Assembly: GCA_001931875.2 (NCBI GenBank)
Contig: MSJH02000828.1
Coordinates: forward strand, 150,374 to 214,373
DNA length: 64,000 bases
DNA from: Byssochlamys sp. IMV 00236
Lineage: Eukaryota; Ascomycota; Eurotiomycetes; Eurotiales; Thermoascaceae
Direction: 5' to 3'
Below are positions 33,964-46,228 of the stretch, one piece after another. A program made the position numbers and the translations under genes. Positions within the stretch are counted from its first letter, which is position 1; each line of letters opens with the position of its first letter. The notes beneath the pieces are model-generated. The model was not told the origin of the DNA. It saw nothing but the letters and a program-made list of their open reading frames with translations, and made no database searches.

Positions 33964-36900
33964 ACAACGGAACACTGATATCTCGTCTGATCCTGGTTTC
34001 TGACAGTTCTCTAATGATGTCTTCAGTGTCTTCCTGAAGTCAAGTCATGACCTGCTTGCTCCATCTTTCCCTGACATACAACTGGGGTTTCACTGTGGGT
34101 ATTGGTGCGATTTCTCTTTTTTCCATTATCTTTGATGGCCTAGGCGTACATAGACTTGTTTCTCATCTCGATTGCATTTCCCTTCCTGCCACATATATCT
34201 CTATATATTTATAGGGACTTCCATTATTTCTTCCTGGGAGGCCCTTTCCATCATCTATCTATCTCATCCTACTTCTTCTTTAAAACCAAACCTCCTTTTC
34301 TTTAGACTGCTCTGCACGCGCCGCTTGACTAGGGGGATTTTAAGCCCGGGGGATGGGCTTCTGGTGTGCGTTCTCTGCAAGCGATCTAACTTGATTGTGT
34401 GTAATTCTTGAAGTGGCTAGTGTAGGCTGATAGGGTGCTCTTATTCAACGTGCTTGGAATCTTTCAAGAACTCTGAATCAATGGGGCTGTTTCGAGAAGC
34501 GGTAGTTCTGACACGCTTTTACTGTAGATGTATAATACGTACTCCGTACATCGTATCGTTTAGCACGACTACTTTCTAAGAATCTACACTAGGTTGCAAG
34601 CGATATGACGTATCAATCGAGAGCGGGGATTTGCCAACATGGCACCCCGGCGGGCAAAGAAACCGTTGGCCAGTCGAGGGCTGATATGTATGACTGTAGT
34701 ACGTAGTAGTGATCCGAAGCCGTCCCACCGCCAACGTTACGAGTACGCCGTGATATACGCCGAGTAGAGGAGAGAGTACGACACTTACCTAGCGTGATGT
34801 GCCACGAGGCAAAGCAAGGAAGACGCGCGAGGAAAACTATCGAAAGCTCGTCAACGGCGGCGTCCAGACTTGCTTTGCAGATCGGCTAGGTAGCGAACCT
34901 CCTGAACTTGCCTCTATTGGGGATTTTTTTTTTTGTGGTCGTATTTCTCGTCTGTATGTATTATTTTGCCATATTATTATTATTTCATTATGATGATTAG
35001 AATCTGCAAGATGATGCGCAGAATAATTTATAAATATTATTATTATTCTCGAATTGACTTGGCTCGTTGGGTCCCGGAAGTTGGGTGTACCAGGCTATTA
35101 TTAGAAACTTTTTTCGTAAGTTGTACGTGTGCCTGGTTCGAGTATCAAGTAGTTAGTTAGTAGTAACTTAGAACCTAGTTGGCGCTCGGGTAATTCATTA
35201 TTATTATTACCCCAGGTCAACAGGTCTGTTCCTATCGTTGTCATGCATTTAACATGGTAGTCAATTGCATTCTTACCTCGCGTTCTTTTAGATTGTTCTT
35301 GTCGGTCTGTTATCTCCTCCGGATGAAAGAGAGGGGAGTAAGTTAGTTACCATAAGTTGTAACTTAACAAGCCGGTTCCTGGTGGCGGATCCGGATCCGA
35401 CTGACTACTGTACCACTACTGCACGAACTAACTATTTCAATTATAGTATAACTGGCCGAGAATAAGGCGGGTCAACCGTCATTGCGTGTGGGCGGAGCGC
35501 TGGCTCCCAATTGCTGTCGTTTGGTCTTGTTACATATTATGTGGTATTCTTTCTGTGGGTGTTCGTTCCTAGTTAAAGAAAAGATAAGCAGACTGGAACG
35601 GACTGCGAATGGATACGTGCTCTCTTTATGTGTTGTCTGTTTTGGTCCTGGAGTAGTTACGGGGTCTATCTGACTGGATAAGAGGTAGAGTCTAATTTGT
35701 TAAAGTTTTTCTAGTTCTTTTCCGTTTTGCAGTTTCGTATCATTTCCTTTTCCTCTCCCTCAAACGGTGGAACAAGTTGGAATGGGAAACAAATAAGAAA
35801 ATGGGTGTGCGTGGAAAAGAAAAAGAGGGTGGTACTAATAACCATGGGAATGAGATATATCCGATCAAACGCGGTAAGAACAGAAACAAGTGCGAAGTTT
35901 GGCACTGCGGGAAAGCCGCCGTTTGACCCGATCGGGCAGTTGAAGTTGGGTTCCAAGGACGCGTTCCGGAGAAGTTCCGTTGTTATTTTGTTATTATTAT
36001 TATTATGATTCCTCTGTTGTGTTATTGATTTATGAGTATTGTGTGGTTTATGTGGTTATTATTGTTTGTTGTTTTTGTTTGAAAGATAGTTGGTACTGTA
36101 GTAGTAATTCATAAACTTGGAAGTAAGTTATGTTCGTATGTACATACTACTGTACTTAAGTATCCATGGGGCGCCGGGGCCGGCTATGTGTTGTTCCCGG
36201 ACAGTTGGATTGGGAGTTGCTGTTCCTTGGACACGCTGGAAAGTTTACAGAGGATTTCCGCAAACAGACAGTTGCTGTCAATAACAGCGCAAAATGTATG
36301 ATACTACTACTAATCTAATAATAATACAGCTGTTCAGAGATGCGATTGTGCCTGGTGATGACTCTTCAAACCTATGCCGCTTTCATCCGAAGAGACTCGG
36401 TCGCAGCCGTGTGGGTGCGTTGCAGAAGTACCATAGTGCAGTGGTTATTATTATGTACATACCATACTCATTTTATTGTGCGTTAGGGGAAGGTTGAATG
36501 GATGGAAGAATCACTTTTCGAATTAAATCTCTGGTAGCGAGGGAAAACCTTGGAATATCGTCCACTGAGAAAAAAGGCCAGAGGGAAATAAAATCATAAA
36601 TCATCATATTGCTTGCTTGCTTGCATCGGATTGTTGGAATCTGATCAGCCCTGCGAATGTCTCTCATGCCGGTGGCTGCCAGCTAGCCTTAAAGTAAATT
36701 AATTAGTTACCCCGATCTCGTTCTCTCACATGGTTTGCCATCGCGGCGCACTGCCCAGAAGCGATTCTAGTTCATGACTACTGCAATAATACAAGTAATA
36801 TAATAATATCCCACCAGCCCAGACCAAAATCCACGCCCGGACCCCTTAAAAGTCACTCTCCTCCAGTTCCCGCTTGGCCGTGACTATCCCAATAGTTATT

Positions 36901-37715
36901 CTTACCCCCCAGAAGCCAAGTGACTGCTGCTCGTTGATAATAATATCATTGACTCCTTCTTCCTTTTCTCTCGTTCAATCACCCCCGGATTGGCTCTGAA
37001 GATCGGTCTGCGTGTGCCGGTCTAGGGAAAGCCCGGAATCGCCGGTCTTGTTTTGGTCCTTTTCGGCCCCGGTTTCTCGCTTCACGCCGCTACTGCGAGG
37101 CGAACTTGGTCCAATCTCCAGTCCAACGGCAATATCGGGGGGCCTTGCAATCCTTTTTCACGGTACATTAGTTATCCTGGACGCACGGAAACTCAACCCG
37201 CTCGTCAGCTCACCGGGTTACGATCTCATCTGGTGCTTTGCGATCCAACTTATTGCGCTACCGCAAAACTCAACCAGTCGGTGACACACGCTGCAAATCT
37301 CAGCGCCTGCAGACTGCGACCGCGTTTGGAGGCAGCGCGCATCGGCTATCTGACTACCACCCATTCATTCCCTTCTCTCTCTCCATGGTAGTCAGACTTG
37401 CAGTACGCTGATATCCCTACATCGGCTCCGTTCCTCTCTTGCCAATTCGACCGTGAGAGAGACGTATGTGATCGACCACCGTCGGGTGAACGTCGGCAGT
37501 CGCAGTTTTTCGATCTCGGATACTACCGAAAAGAGTTCCGCTGCATCTTCCTCCTTTTCGCACGCATCACCGTGGGATTAATACACCAGACTCGCTGACT
37601 GCCTGATCTGGACAATCCCCAACAGAGGGAGTGTGTCGGACAGAAGGCCGTCAGGTTTTGAGGCTGAACTGATACAGCAGAGGCCCAGTAGGAGAGTTGT
37701 CTCCTGACCTTCAAG
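33964..37715. other. Long gene-free spacer
   Basis: 3752 bp with no supportable exon on either strand. AT-rich with many TTA/ATT triplet runs (for example near 34975-35045 and 35990-36005), a GCTTGCTTGCTTGC run near 36612-36625, and no recognised RNA gene. The last kilobase is probably the leader and promoter of the Ser/Thr-rich gene. Confidence 0.45.
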
Positions 37716-39044
37716 ATGGCCAGTCTCGCAAGTATGAGGACTCCTCCCTGAATTTGAGACAGAGAATGGTTCCAAGAAAGTGTCGTCCAGTTGCTAAAGG
37801 ATATCATCGCAGGTTCCGTGGTCGCGGCCGCGAGCCCTGTAGCCGACCCAGCGACGTCGCCAGCTGCCACTCGAGCCTCTGTAGCGGCCACGACGCCGAC
37901 CGCCGCAACTTCTCCCACGACGACATCGGACACTTCGTCGTCTAGTACGTCGACGACTTCATCCACGACGGAACCAACGTCAACAACGTCAGCAACGTCG
38001 GCGACGTCGGCGACGTCGACATCGTCCACGTCTACATCGGCTACGTCCTCCAGCTCGAGCAGTTCTACTGAACAACCGACCACTTCTTCGCAACACACCA
38101 CTTCGACCGAACCGTCGACGACAGTTGCACCGGTGGTTACGACTATCGTCAGCACCCAAACGGCAGGTACTGGTGGCGCCACGACTATTGTCATCACATC
38201 GACCGCTTCATCACCGACGCAAGGCCAAGCAACAGGTACCTCAACGGGGACCGCTGCTGGATCGTCTTCCACTGGGTCGGGAGCGACAATCTCGGGTAAA
38301 CATTCGGGTGGACTTTCTCCGGGGGGCACTATCGCAGTGGCAGTCGTCGTACCGGTCGCTTCGGTTGCGTTGATCATCCTAGGTCTGCTTTTCCTGTGGA
38401 GGAAGCGAAAGGCAAGGAAGCAGGCCGAAGAGGAGAGGAGGAAAGAGGTAGAAGAATATGGCTTCAATCCCAACAACGACCCGAGTCTGCCTCCCATGGG
38501 TATGGCTCCCAATTATGGAGAGGAGGACACTTCCGGATATCGAGGATGGGGAACGACGTCTAATGCCCGCAAGGCATCCACGAATCTTTCCAGTGGCGCA
38601 GGTATAGGAATGGCCATGTCGGATGGTGATAATGGAACCGGATATCAGCACGCTGCCACCCCGAGCGACGGAACAATCCAGTACTCGGAGGGTAGGCCGC
38701 ACTCGGATGACTCTGTGGCTGCCCTGGGTGCAGTTCCTGCTTCCAATAACCGCAATCCGGACATTCACCGTGGCCCCTCGAATGCCTCGTCTGCATATTC
38801 CGCAGCGCAACACTCAGAAGGCTCTGAGGACAGCCGTCTCGCAGGAATGCCTCCAGCTGCCAACTACTACGATGACAACCCGTATTACAATGACATTAAT
38901 GGGCAGCAAGGCCCATACGGGGATAACCCGTATGGTGGTGCTCCACCTGTGATCCGTGACGTCCAGGCTCGGCGTAACACGCGGATCGAGAATCCGTCCG
39001 TGTTCCCCAAGCAAGGAAACGCCGGTATCGCGCAGAATTTCTAG
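37716..39044 (+). CDS. Ser/Thr-rich single-pass membrane protein (Mid2-like architecture)
   Basis: A 415-residue protein from a tiny first exon 37716-37731 (16 nt, MASLA plus one base) and exon 37813-39044; the donor is GTATGA and the acceptor ATCGCAG, and the frame is kept (MASLASSVVAAASP). Residues ~20-165 are almost only Ser, Thr, Ala and Pro, as in heavily O-mannosylated stalks. A membrane span at about 179-201 (IAVAVVVPVASVALIILGLLF) is followed by a basic stop-transfer run (WRKRKARKQAEEERRKE) and a polar tail rich in Asn, Tyr and Gly. This layout is that of Mid2/Mtl cell-wall stress sensors, but no WSC or other ectodomain is present. The N-terminus is only weakly hydrophobic, so either the start is slightly wrong or entry uses the internal span. 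Confidence 0.75.
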
Positions 39045-41182
39045 AGATTCCCATGATTTGTCCTTCTTTCACGCTTATATTTCTATACGGACCCATTTCT
39101 CCCTCTCTCTCCCCCTCCCTCTTTTCCTGGAGGGGAGACATTTCATGATCTTGCCGATAAAAAAGGTGCCGCGGCAGTTGTCTCGAGGCAAAAATGCGGC
39201 CCAATTGGTCGCATTGTTATTTAGTTCCTTTTAATTTTGCGGGCCAACGCGGTACGATCAGACCGCACCGTCGTGCCCTGCGGACTTTGCCTTCTATGCA
39301 TGACTATTAGTACTACTGTCACCGATCTTCTCCTTATCTCCCGTCCTTCCTGCCACCCGTGCATTGTCGGAAAGCTATGTGTCACTATTATGTTTGACTT
39401 TGATGTTATACCTTTCTCCTTCTCCAGGGATTTACTTCTCTGTCATGTTTTTATCTACTTGATTCTATATCCGTGCGCGACCTCTAACCCACGTGTGAAA
39501 TGGGCGGTTGGCGCGCAGTCATCGTTGAGATTTCCTATCTTTCGATCTTCTCTTCTTCTCTTCTATTATTTTTTTTCTTGGTGATTATCTTTTGTATCTG
39601 TCTGCAGCAGCATAGGCCAAGGCCGTACGGGGATCCGTACACTACAATACATTATTACCACTTTTCTGATCAGTCTTGTCTTGTATCTGAACTGGATCAG
39701 TAGGCAACGGGTGAGGTTTGTGTATTGGCTGATATAGTAGCTTTAGTTCGCTATATCCGCCTAAGTTATTAGGATCCACTTTTCTGTGTGAGTAGAACTC
39801 TAGATACAGAACATGTGTAATTATATCCTTGCTAGTACATACTACATAGTAACTCGTGTGCGACGGGGATGCTGTCCCTAGGTCAATTATATGCCAGGAG
39901 AGCGAGAAGACCACGATCGATCTCAGGACGCAGAATGCTTAGCAGAAAGGAATAATTTGTCAAGGTATGTATGTATTATTATCACCAACTCCATCATCAG
40001 AATAACTGGTTTGATTGATCGTATTGTGCTACAGGCTAAATACATAGATAGATTGACTAAATTACCTGATCACCGGCCGGGATCTCGATCTGATGACCCT
40101 GCGTCATGGAGATCCTGGCTCAATGGCTGGAATGGGTTAAGCGCGGGGTTTCTGTTCTGTGCAGGACTTGACAGTAGTAAACTAATAATAATTAATAGCG
40201 ACTGATTGATTGATTGATTCCTGCAGTGGTTAGTTAATAATAATAATATCTAGGAGGGTCTTGAGTTACAAGCCACGTCTCTTATTTTAATATTATTATT
40301 GCCTTAAAGACATACCATAATCCTCTAGTCGAACTGGGGACGCGCCAAACCCGTCGGGTGAGCCTGGAACGTGCTGCAGCCGGAAGCGATGATTGGTGCG
40401 CGGAGATCGAGCTTCTCCGGACCTCAAGCGCAGTTGCAACCACCAAAAGAACAAGGTCCGTTCAACCTATCCTGGTCCTCAGGGAGTGGTGTTCCTATCT
40501 ATCTGGTCCTTGCTCTGCCCGTTCTAGGTGTGTTTCCTTTTTCTCTGGCTTCTTGTCTCGTTGGACTGGACGCTTCTGCTCGCGGTAACCTCGTGTGCCT
40601 GGCGTCTGCTGCGCCAATAGTTGCGGTTGCCCTGTACTTGTTGTATCTCTCTATCTTTTCCCCTTGTACTGTACCAAGCTAGGGAAGCAGAAAGCTCTTC
40701 TCTAGCAGCTTGCGCCTCTTGGTCTCCGCATAGTTGGGCCCACGTGCAGTGCTCTCTTCATCAGCTGGAGCTCCCTGCTCTGCTTGACTACTTTTTACCC
40801 GCCACGGCTTAGCATCACTCACCCTGCCGGCCGCCTCTCATCATTCCCCCACCTCGCGTGCATTGTTCGTTCTCTGATCCCCTCGAGAGAGAGAGCCCCT
40901 CATGATTGCTCGTGGTTTTGTGCTTCTGTAGCTGCTTTCTTCGTCCGGCAGCTTTTGTTCTCTCTTTCTTCTGCCAAACTGGGAGAGCTTGGAAACGGCT
41001 CCCATTTTTGTTCTGATAGTCTGATACGGACCTTCCACGGCCATCTATGACTTGATTGTTTTCGGATCGGCCAGTTTTTCGAGCTTTCTGATCTCTCCCT
41101 ACGACTTCCCGGTCATCCTGGATCATCCGCTCTTTGCTGCAAAGGAACTGAGAGCTTGGCTCTCACCCCATTCACCGTCAAC
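39045..41182. other. Spacer and long leader of PHO81
   Basis: 2138 bp with no supportable exon. It contains E-box cores CACGTG at 39491-39496 and 40741-40746. The 40350-41180 part is pyrimidine-rich and likely transcribed as PHO81 leader. Confidence 0.5.
40738..40746 (-). promoter_or_regulatory. Candidate Pho4/NUC-1 binding site upstream of PHO81
   Basis: Read on the minus strand the site is CACGTGGGC, i.e. the CACGTGGG class that is the preferred form for yeast Pho4. It lies about 440 bp before the PHO81 start. In yeast, PHO81 is itself induced by Pho4, so the position makes biological sense. A single E-box can occur by chance. Confidence 0.45.
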
Positions 41183-44100
41183 ATGTGCGTTCTTCCACCC
41201 TTCGAGGGGCCGTCGGGGAGCTGGACAGCTGCGGGCAGCTTCCCCGTGGCCTCGTCGACTGTTGCTTCGCACGGGAACGCCCTTCTGACCTGGTTGCTAT
41301 CAATAGGAAGTTCGGAAAGCAGATTCAGCGAAGGCAGCTTGACCTTCCCGAGTATGCTGCCAGCTTTGTCAACTACAAGGCCTTGAAAAAGGTAGGCCCT
41401 TGGCTTTCTCTCGCCGGTGACAGTGGCCAGCTTTGCTTACTCAATTGAATCTGCGGTCTACAGCTCATCAAGCAACTGAGTGCAACTCCGACGATACCAG
41501 CCCAGAGCGCTTTCGAGCATGAACACCCATCGGATCCTCAAGCTGCGCTGCGTGCGAACAAAGAGGTTTTCTTCTTCCGACTGGTACGCTGACGCACTTT
41601 CTGGAGCACCCCCCATCTGTCTGTCTGGATAGCTACTGACTACTCGTAGGAACGTGAGATTGAGAAAGTCAATGCATTCTATCTCCAAAAAGAATCAGAG
41701 GTTGACCAAGCCATTTGTCGGAATTTTTCGTCACGTTACTGACGGACGACAGTTCTCGCTACGGTTAAAGACGTTACTCGACAAGAAGAGGGTGATCCAG
41801 TCGCGAACACATGCCAACTCGAAGGTCCCGGCAAATTTTGTCGCTTTACTCGAAGGATTTCAACAGTTTGATGGCGATCTGAATAAACTTCAAGTATGTG
41901 CAAACTTCGCAGCGAAATGGACCTCATTTGCCCTTGAGCTGACAGTTTCGGCAGCAATTCGTAGAGATCAACGAGACCGCCGTCTCGAAAATTCTGAAAA
42001 AGGTTCGTTGATATGATGGGATTCTCGTCGTGCTGGATAGTATAGCTGACGATAATGATAGTGGGATAAAACATCTAAGGTCCGAACTGCACTCTTTAGG
42101 TCCTCTCGAAGCCCCTGCATCTTCCGCTAACTTCCGTCCTAGTCTCGCATGAAAGAACTGTATCTCCACCGTGCTGTCGAGGTCCAACCCTGCTTTAATA
42201 GAGAAGTGCTGCGCGATTTATCCGATCGGGCGACGACCGCTCGACTGGAGTTGGAGGCATGGGCCGAAGGAGAGAACATCCAGTTCGACGCAGCCCGCCC
42301 CTCTGAGCGAACCGTGCCTGCGCAACACATCGCCAGCGAGGGTGATGAGTTTGACCTGCAGGTCCTACAGACAGCGACTACGGGGAATCTCCAGACTCTG
42401 CGAGAATGGCTGACAAAAGTACAAGCCTCCCCGGACGCTCGAGACCGGGTCACGCGTACCTTCTTGGCCGCAATCAGCGACTTCTCTGACGACGTCCTGG
42501 GACTGCTTTTGGAGAGCGGCCTGGTCGACGTTCACGCCGAGGATGATATCAATGAACGGAACTGCCTGCACGAGGCTGCCATCTCAGGGCGGCCTTTTGT
42601 CCTCCAAGCTGGCTTGTCTGGCGGCGTTGACATTTCCAGGACCGATGTCTACGGCAGGATACCTCTCCACTATGCCTGTATGCACGGCAGGGTCGAAATG
42701 GTCCGCGAACTGCTTGCTGCTGGTCCTCACACTGTGGACTTCATGGACCATGATAATTTCACGCCCCTTATCCACAGTATCGTCCGTGATCAGCTCGCCT
42801 GTGCAGAGCAACTGCTCCACCACAATGCGAGGATCAATCCCTCCTCGGAATCCGATCACATCCCGCTAAATCTAGCCTGTCAACATGGTTCATTACCTAT
42901 TGTCAAAATGCTGCTCGAGAGAAAAGCGCTTTTGCTCCCTGATGCCGAGGGCCTGTATCCTCAACACATGGTGGCGAGAGCATCTCAATCTCCCGAGCTG
43001 CTGCTGATCCTGAAGCAGCACGGGGCTGACCTTGACCAGCGGGATAAGCTCTACCAGTGGACGCCTCTTTTCCACGCCGCGAGTGAAGGATGCGTGGACT
43101 GCATGCGGACTCTATTGGAGCTGGGCGCTGATCCCGATGTTATCGACGAGAAAGGTCTTTCGGCAATGTACTATGCTGCCTGGGAGGGACACCTGGAATG
43201 CATGATATTGCTGTGGTCCCAACATAAGGACCACAGGATCTCGCAACGGCCTGCAGATGTTTTGAATGGAATGGGGTCGGTACCTGAGCCAGCGGAGGAC
43301 ATAACGATGTCAACAGATCCACAGACGGCCGACGGTATACCTGATCTTTCTCTTCCGCCGCCAATTATACCACTCAGACGTTATGGTCATAACTTCCTCG
43401 ACACAAAAGTCATTGTGCACATCCACTTTGAACAACCTGGTTTCGGATCCATCATATTTGATCAGGCTGGACGCTATCCGGCCGCTCGGCTGACAATATC
43501 GTCGAAGATGTCAGACCTGATCCCTCGAACCATTATGCTTCCCATCCAGGAGGATGCCAGGACGGTATCCTTCCAGATAGATAGCCTTGATACGTTTGCG
43601 GTCGATTTCGAAATCTTCCCCACCTTCGGCTCAAAAGTCATAGCCAAGAGTGTGGCCTTGCCTGATGTGTTCAGTGCCGAAAGATCGAGCGCTGGCTCCT
43701 GTTGCCTACCCCTATTCGACCCTCGACTGCGATCGATCGGCCAGATCCGCTTCAATTTCCAGGTCATCAAACCGTATTACGGTGACCCTCTTGAGATCAC
43801 CCATTTTGCCACATATTGGAAGGCCACTAGTGCCCTTGACTCTGAACATAATGGGCTGGTTACTGGTTCCAGTTTGTCGGGCGACTATGTTCAGCTCTTC
43901 GTCCAATTGACAAAGGACAGAGTGCCTGTCCTCTACCCACGATTCGCGATTGACCATCATGGCATCGACATACCTGTCTGCCACTTGTCCTACGACCAAT
44001 TTAGGAAAATCGGGCTTGACAAAGGCGTCAACGGATCCGATATTCTAGAATCGTTGAAGGGCAAGACGGTGCATGACATTGCTGAGGTACACCAAGCTCT

Positions 44101-44883
44101 TGCCGGATGTTTCGTGCCCTTGAGCGACATCCTCCGCCATCTTCCAATGGGAATCCACGTCGATCTATCCATCTTGTACCCTGGTGTTGCCGAGGAAAGA
44201 AGTCTCGACCTGACGTCGTTGGCCGATATCAACACATTTGCGGACGCCATTCTCACGGTGGTGTTCGACCACGCCCGAGAATCCAGAGAGAAGAACCCGG
44301 ATTTCATGCGTTCTATCGTCTTCACATCGTACAACCCGAACATCTGCAGCGCTCTGAACTGGAAACAACCCAACTGTAAGTTCTTCTGCGATCTTGTCTT
44401 GTGACTGTCTGTAGCTAATCTAAATTCGGCAGATCCTGTACTGCTCTGTAACGACCTGGGCAAGATTCGAGACTTGTCTGGGGATGCTAGTGGTCAACCC
44501 GTTATCCGGAGCAGCGGCCGAACCTCGATGTCCATTAAGGAGTCCGCCCGGATAGCGCAGAGCAATAACTTCATGGGACTGATCTGCCGCTCGAGTCTTT
44601 TGGTATGCCTCTCTATCCATTCATTGTTCCCCTCTTTCCATGGATTAGTGCTGATACTCTGCAGAATGTTATGCCAGCACTGGTAGACACCATTAAGGAG
44701 TTAGGTCTGGTACTCGTTGCAGATACCTCTGACGAGACTGAGCAACTCACTCGGACCGGTGCTCTGGCGGCGGCTGGCACAATGGGCGTAGCTGCTGAGT
44801 GGGCGTATCGGATGCCTAATGGAGTCAACGGCGTGATGAAAGGCGATGGCGTTCTGAGATTCAACGATACGATCGACATGTGA
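41183..44883 (+). CDS. pho81: PHO81/NUC-2 CDK inhibitor of the phosphate-starvation pathway
   Basis: A 1028-residue protein from ten coding exons: 41183-41184, 41307-41391, 41464-41583, 41650-41700, 41753-41893, 41955-42002, 42062-42079, 42143-44375, 44433-44602 and 44665-44883. Splice phases agree throughout. The start codon itself is split (AT / G), giving MKFGKQIQRRQ, the classic SPX entry; exon 7 is an 18-nt microexon (WDKTSK). Order of domains: SPX (1 to ~175, with LLDKKRVIQSR and NETAVSKILKKWDK), ankyrin repeats (~227-525, e.g. YGRIPLHYACMHGRVEMVRELL in parts), and a divergent GDPD-like C-terminus (~740-1028) in which I see no HRG catalytic motif. By family knowledge, inositol pyrophosphate or phosphate sensing by SPX lets it inhibit the Pho85-type kinase when phosphate is low. 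Confidence 0.93.
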
Positions 44884-45352
44884 TGCAATTTCCTCGCCCC
44901 TTATTACTGTATATATCCCACCATCTTTTGTTTGCTATTTCTAGGATACTGAAAAGGAGCACTCAGTCACTGTTTTGGTTTGATGTATGCATCTACTTGT
45001 GCATCTCTCTATGCATATGCTGGCAGGCTTCGTGGAGCGTGATATGTCCGTCTACGATAGAGTGAGATACACACCATGTCCTTCCCCGTCTGTTGTTTCT
45101 CCCTGTTTCCCCCCTTTTGGGTTTTGGTTTGCAGATTTTTGGAGATGTTGCATTGAATCGCATGTCAACAGGTTCATATGCTCTGTCAGGCGAGGAAAGA
45201 GGATATCATCTGGACGCAAATGATTAAATAGCTTATCTATTAATGTACAATGGTGCATGTGTTTCTACTTCTGGTTCCGTGAATGTTGGGGGTGGAGAGT
45301 TCGTCGCTGTATAATAATATATCCAATCCGGACTTCTTCGCATCATGACATC
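44884..45352. other. Spacer between convergent genes
   Basis: 469 bp serving as 3' regions of PHO81 and the DUF1279 gene. Nothing else seen. Confidence 0.5.
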
Positions 45353-46228
45353 TTACACGTTCTTGGGCTTGCGCTTGCCGATGTTCCAGCCCCAGCTTCT
45401 CAAGGTCTTGACGACCTTCGGGGTAACGGCCGCTGTCAGCGGCACGCGCAGGAAGATAAAGCTCTTGTGAATGGCATATGCGAGGGCAAGTTGTGTCCAG
45501 ATACCTAAGGCAGGATCAAGTCAGCGGATTGACGCAGTCCAAACAAACAGGCTCATGGAACGGGGACAATGGGAACATCACATACTAGCACCCTCTCCAG
45601 CGTTCCTCTTCTCCGCCTCCGCCACTCCATGATCAATAGGAGCCTCACCCTGCTTCTTCTCCTCTCCCGCAGCAAGGGGCGAAACGCTCTTAACCGTCGA
45701 CTTCACCGTTTCCAGAATAACATGCTCCCAATGCCCTATCCGATCGACACCCAGAAGCCTTACCGCGGCGAAACAGAACGGGAAATCCAACGCTGATAGC
45801 AGCAAGTATACACCTAGTGCCGACCAGCCATATTCACGAGTTAGCTTCTTCAATCGCTGAGATAGCGAATGAGGCTCCTCCTCGGGGGGTTTTGTTGTAT
45901 TCGTAGAGTATCCGCGTCGGGGTGTCCGGCGGCTGCGGAAGGAGAAGGAAGAAGAAGGTCGAGAGAAGGGTGATTGTCTCCTGCTGGCTCGATAGGCTAT
46001 TTGGGGAGACCGTTTGGTGAATGAGCAAGCACAGGTTGAGAGAGAGGATGCTTGTGTCGTAGGAGTAATGGTGCTGGCAGCGCGTCGGGCGAGCTGACTG
46101 GAGGAATTGGACACAGCTCTTCTGGAGAGAAGGGAAGAAGAAGAGGATCCCTTGCCCTGGAGGACAAAGAGCTCCGCGTATCGTTGGAGAAGCGGTCTGA
46201 AGGTCGACATGGTTTGAGAGGGGGGCAT
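45353..46228 (-). CDS. DUF1279 (Nat2/FAM210-like) mitochondrial membrane protein
   Basis: A 264-residue protein from exons 46228-45586 and 45504-45353 (donor GTATGT, acceptor CTTAG; junction GAS-IWTQL). The N-terminal ~110 residues are Ser/Arg-rich with few acids (RRAVSNSSSQLARRAAS and similar), a typical mitochondrial presequence. The DUF1279 core is EEPHSLSQRLKKLTREYGWSA followed by a span, LGVYLLLSALDFPFCFAAVRLLG, cut here into parts. After the splice LALAYAIHKSFIFLRVPLTAAVTPKVV completes it, again a family feature. Start ATG 46228 (MPPSQTM) is preferred; ATG 46210 is the next. Human FAM210 relatives are inner-membrane proteins affecting mitochondrial translation; yeast Nat2 was named for an N-acetylation phenotype. 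The molecular role here is not known. Confidence 0.85.

Noticed and set aside
37523..38512. 329-codon Val/Asp-rich frame on the minus strand
   Set aside because: It is the complement of the Ser/Thr repeat region of the plus-strand membrane protein; low-complexity repeats keep antisense frames open.
40105..40150. A-box-like TGGCTCAATGG
   Set aside because: No B-box at the proper distance and no cloverleaf.
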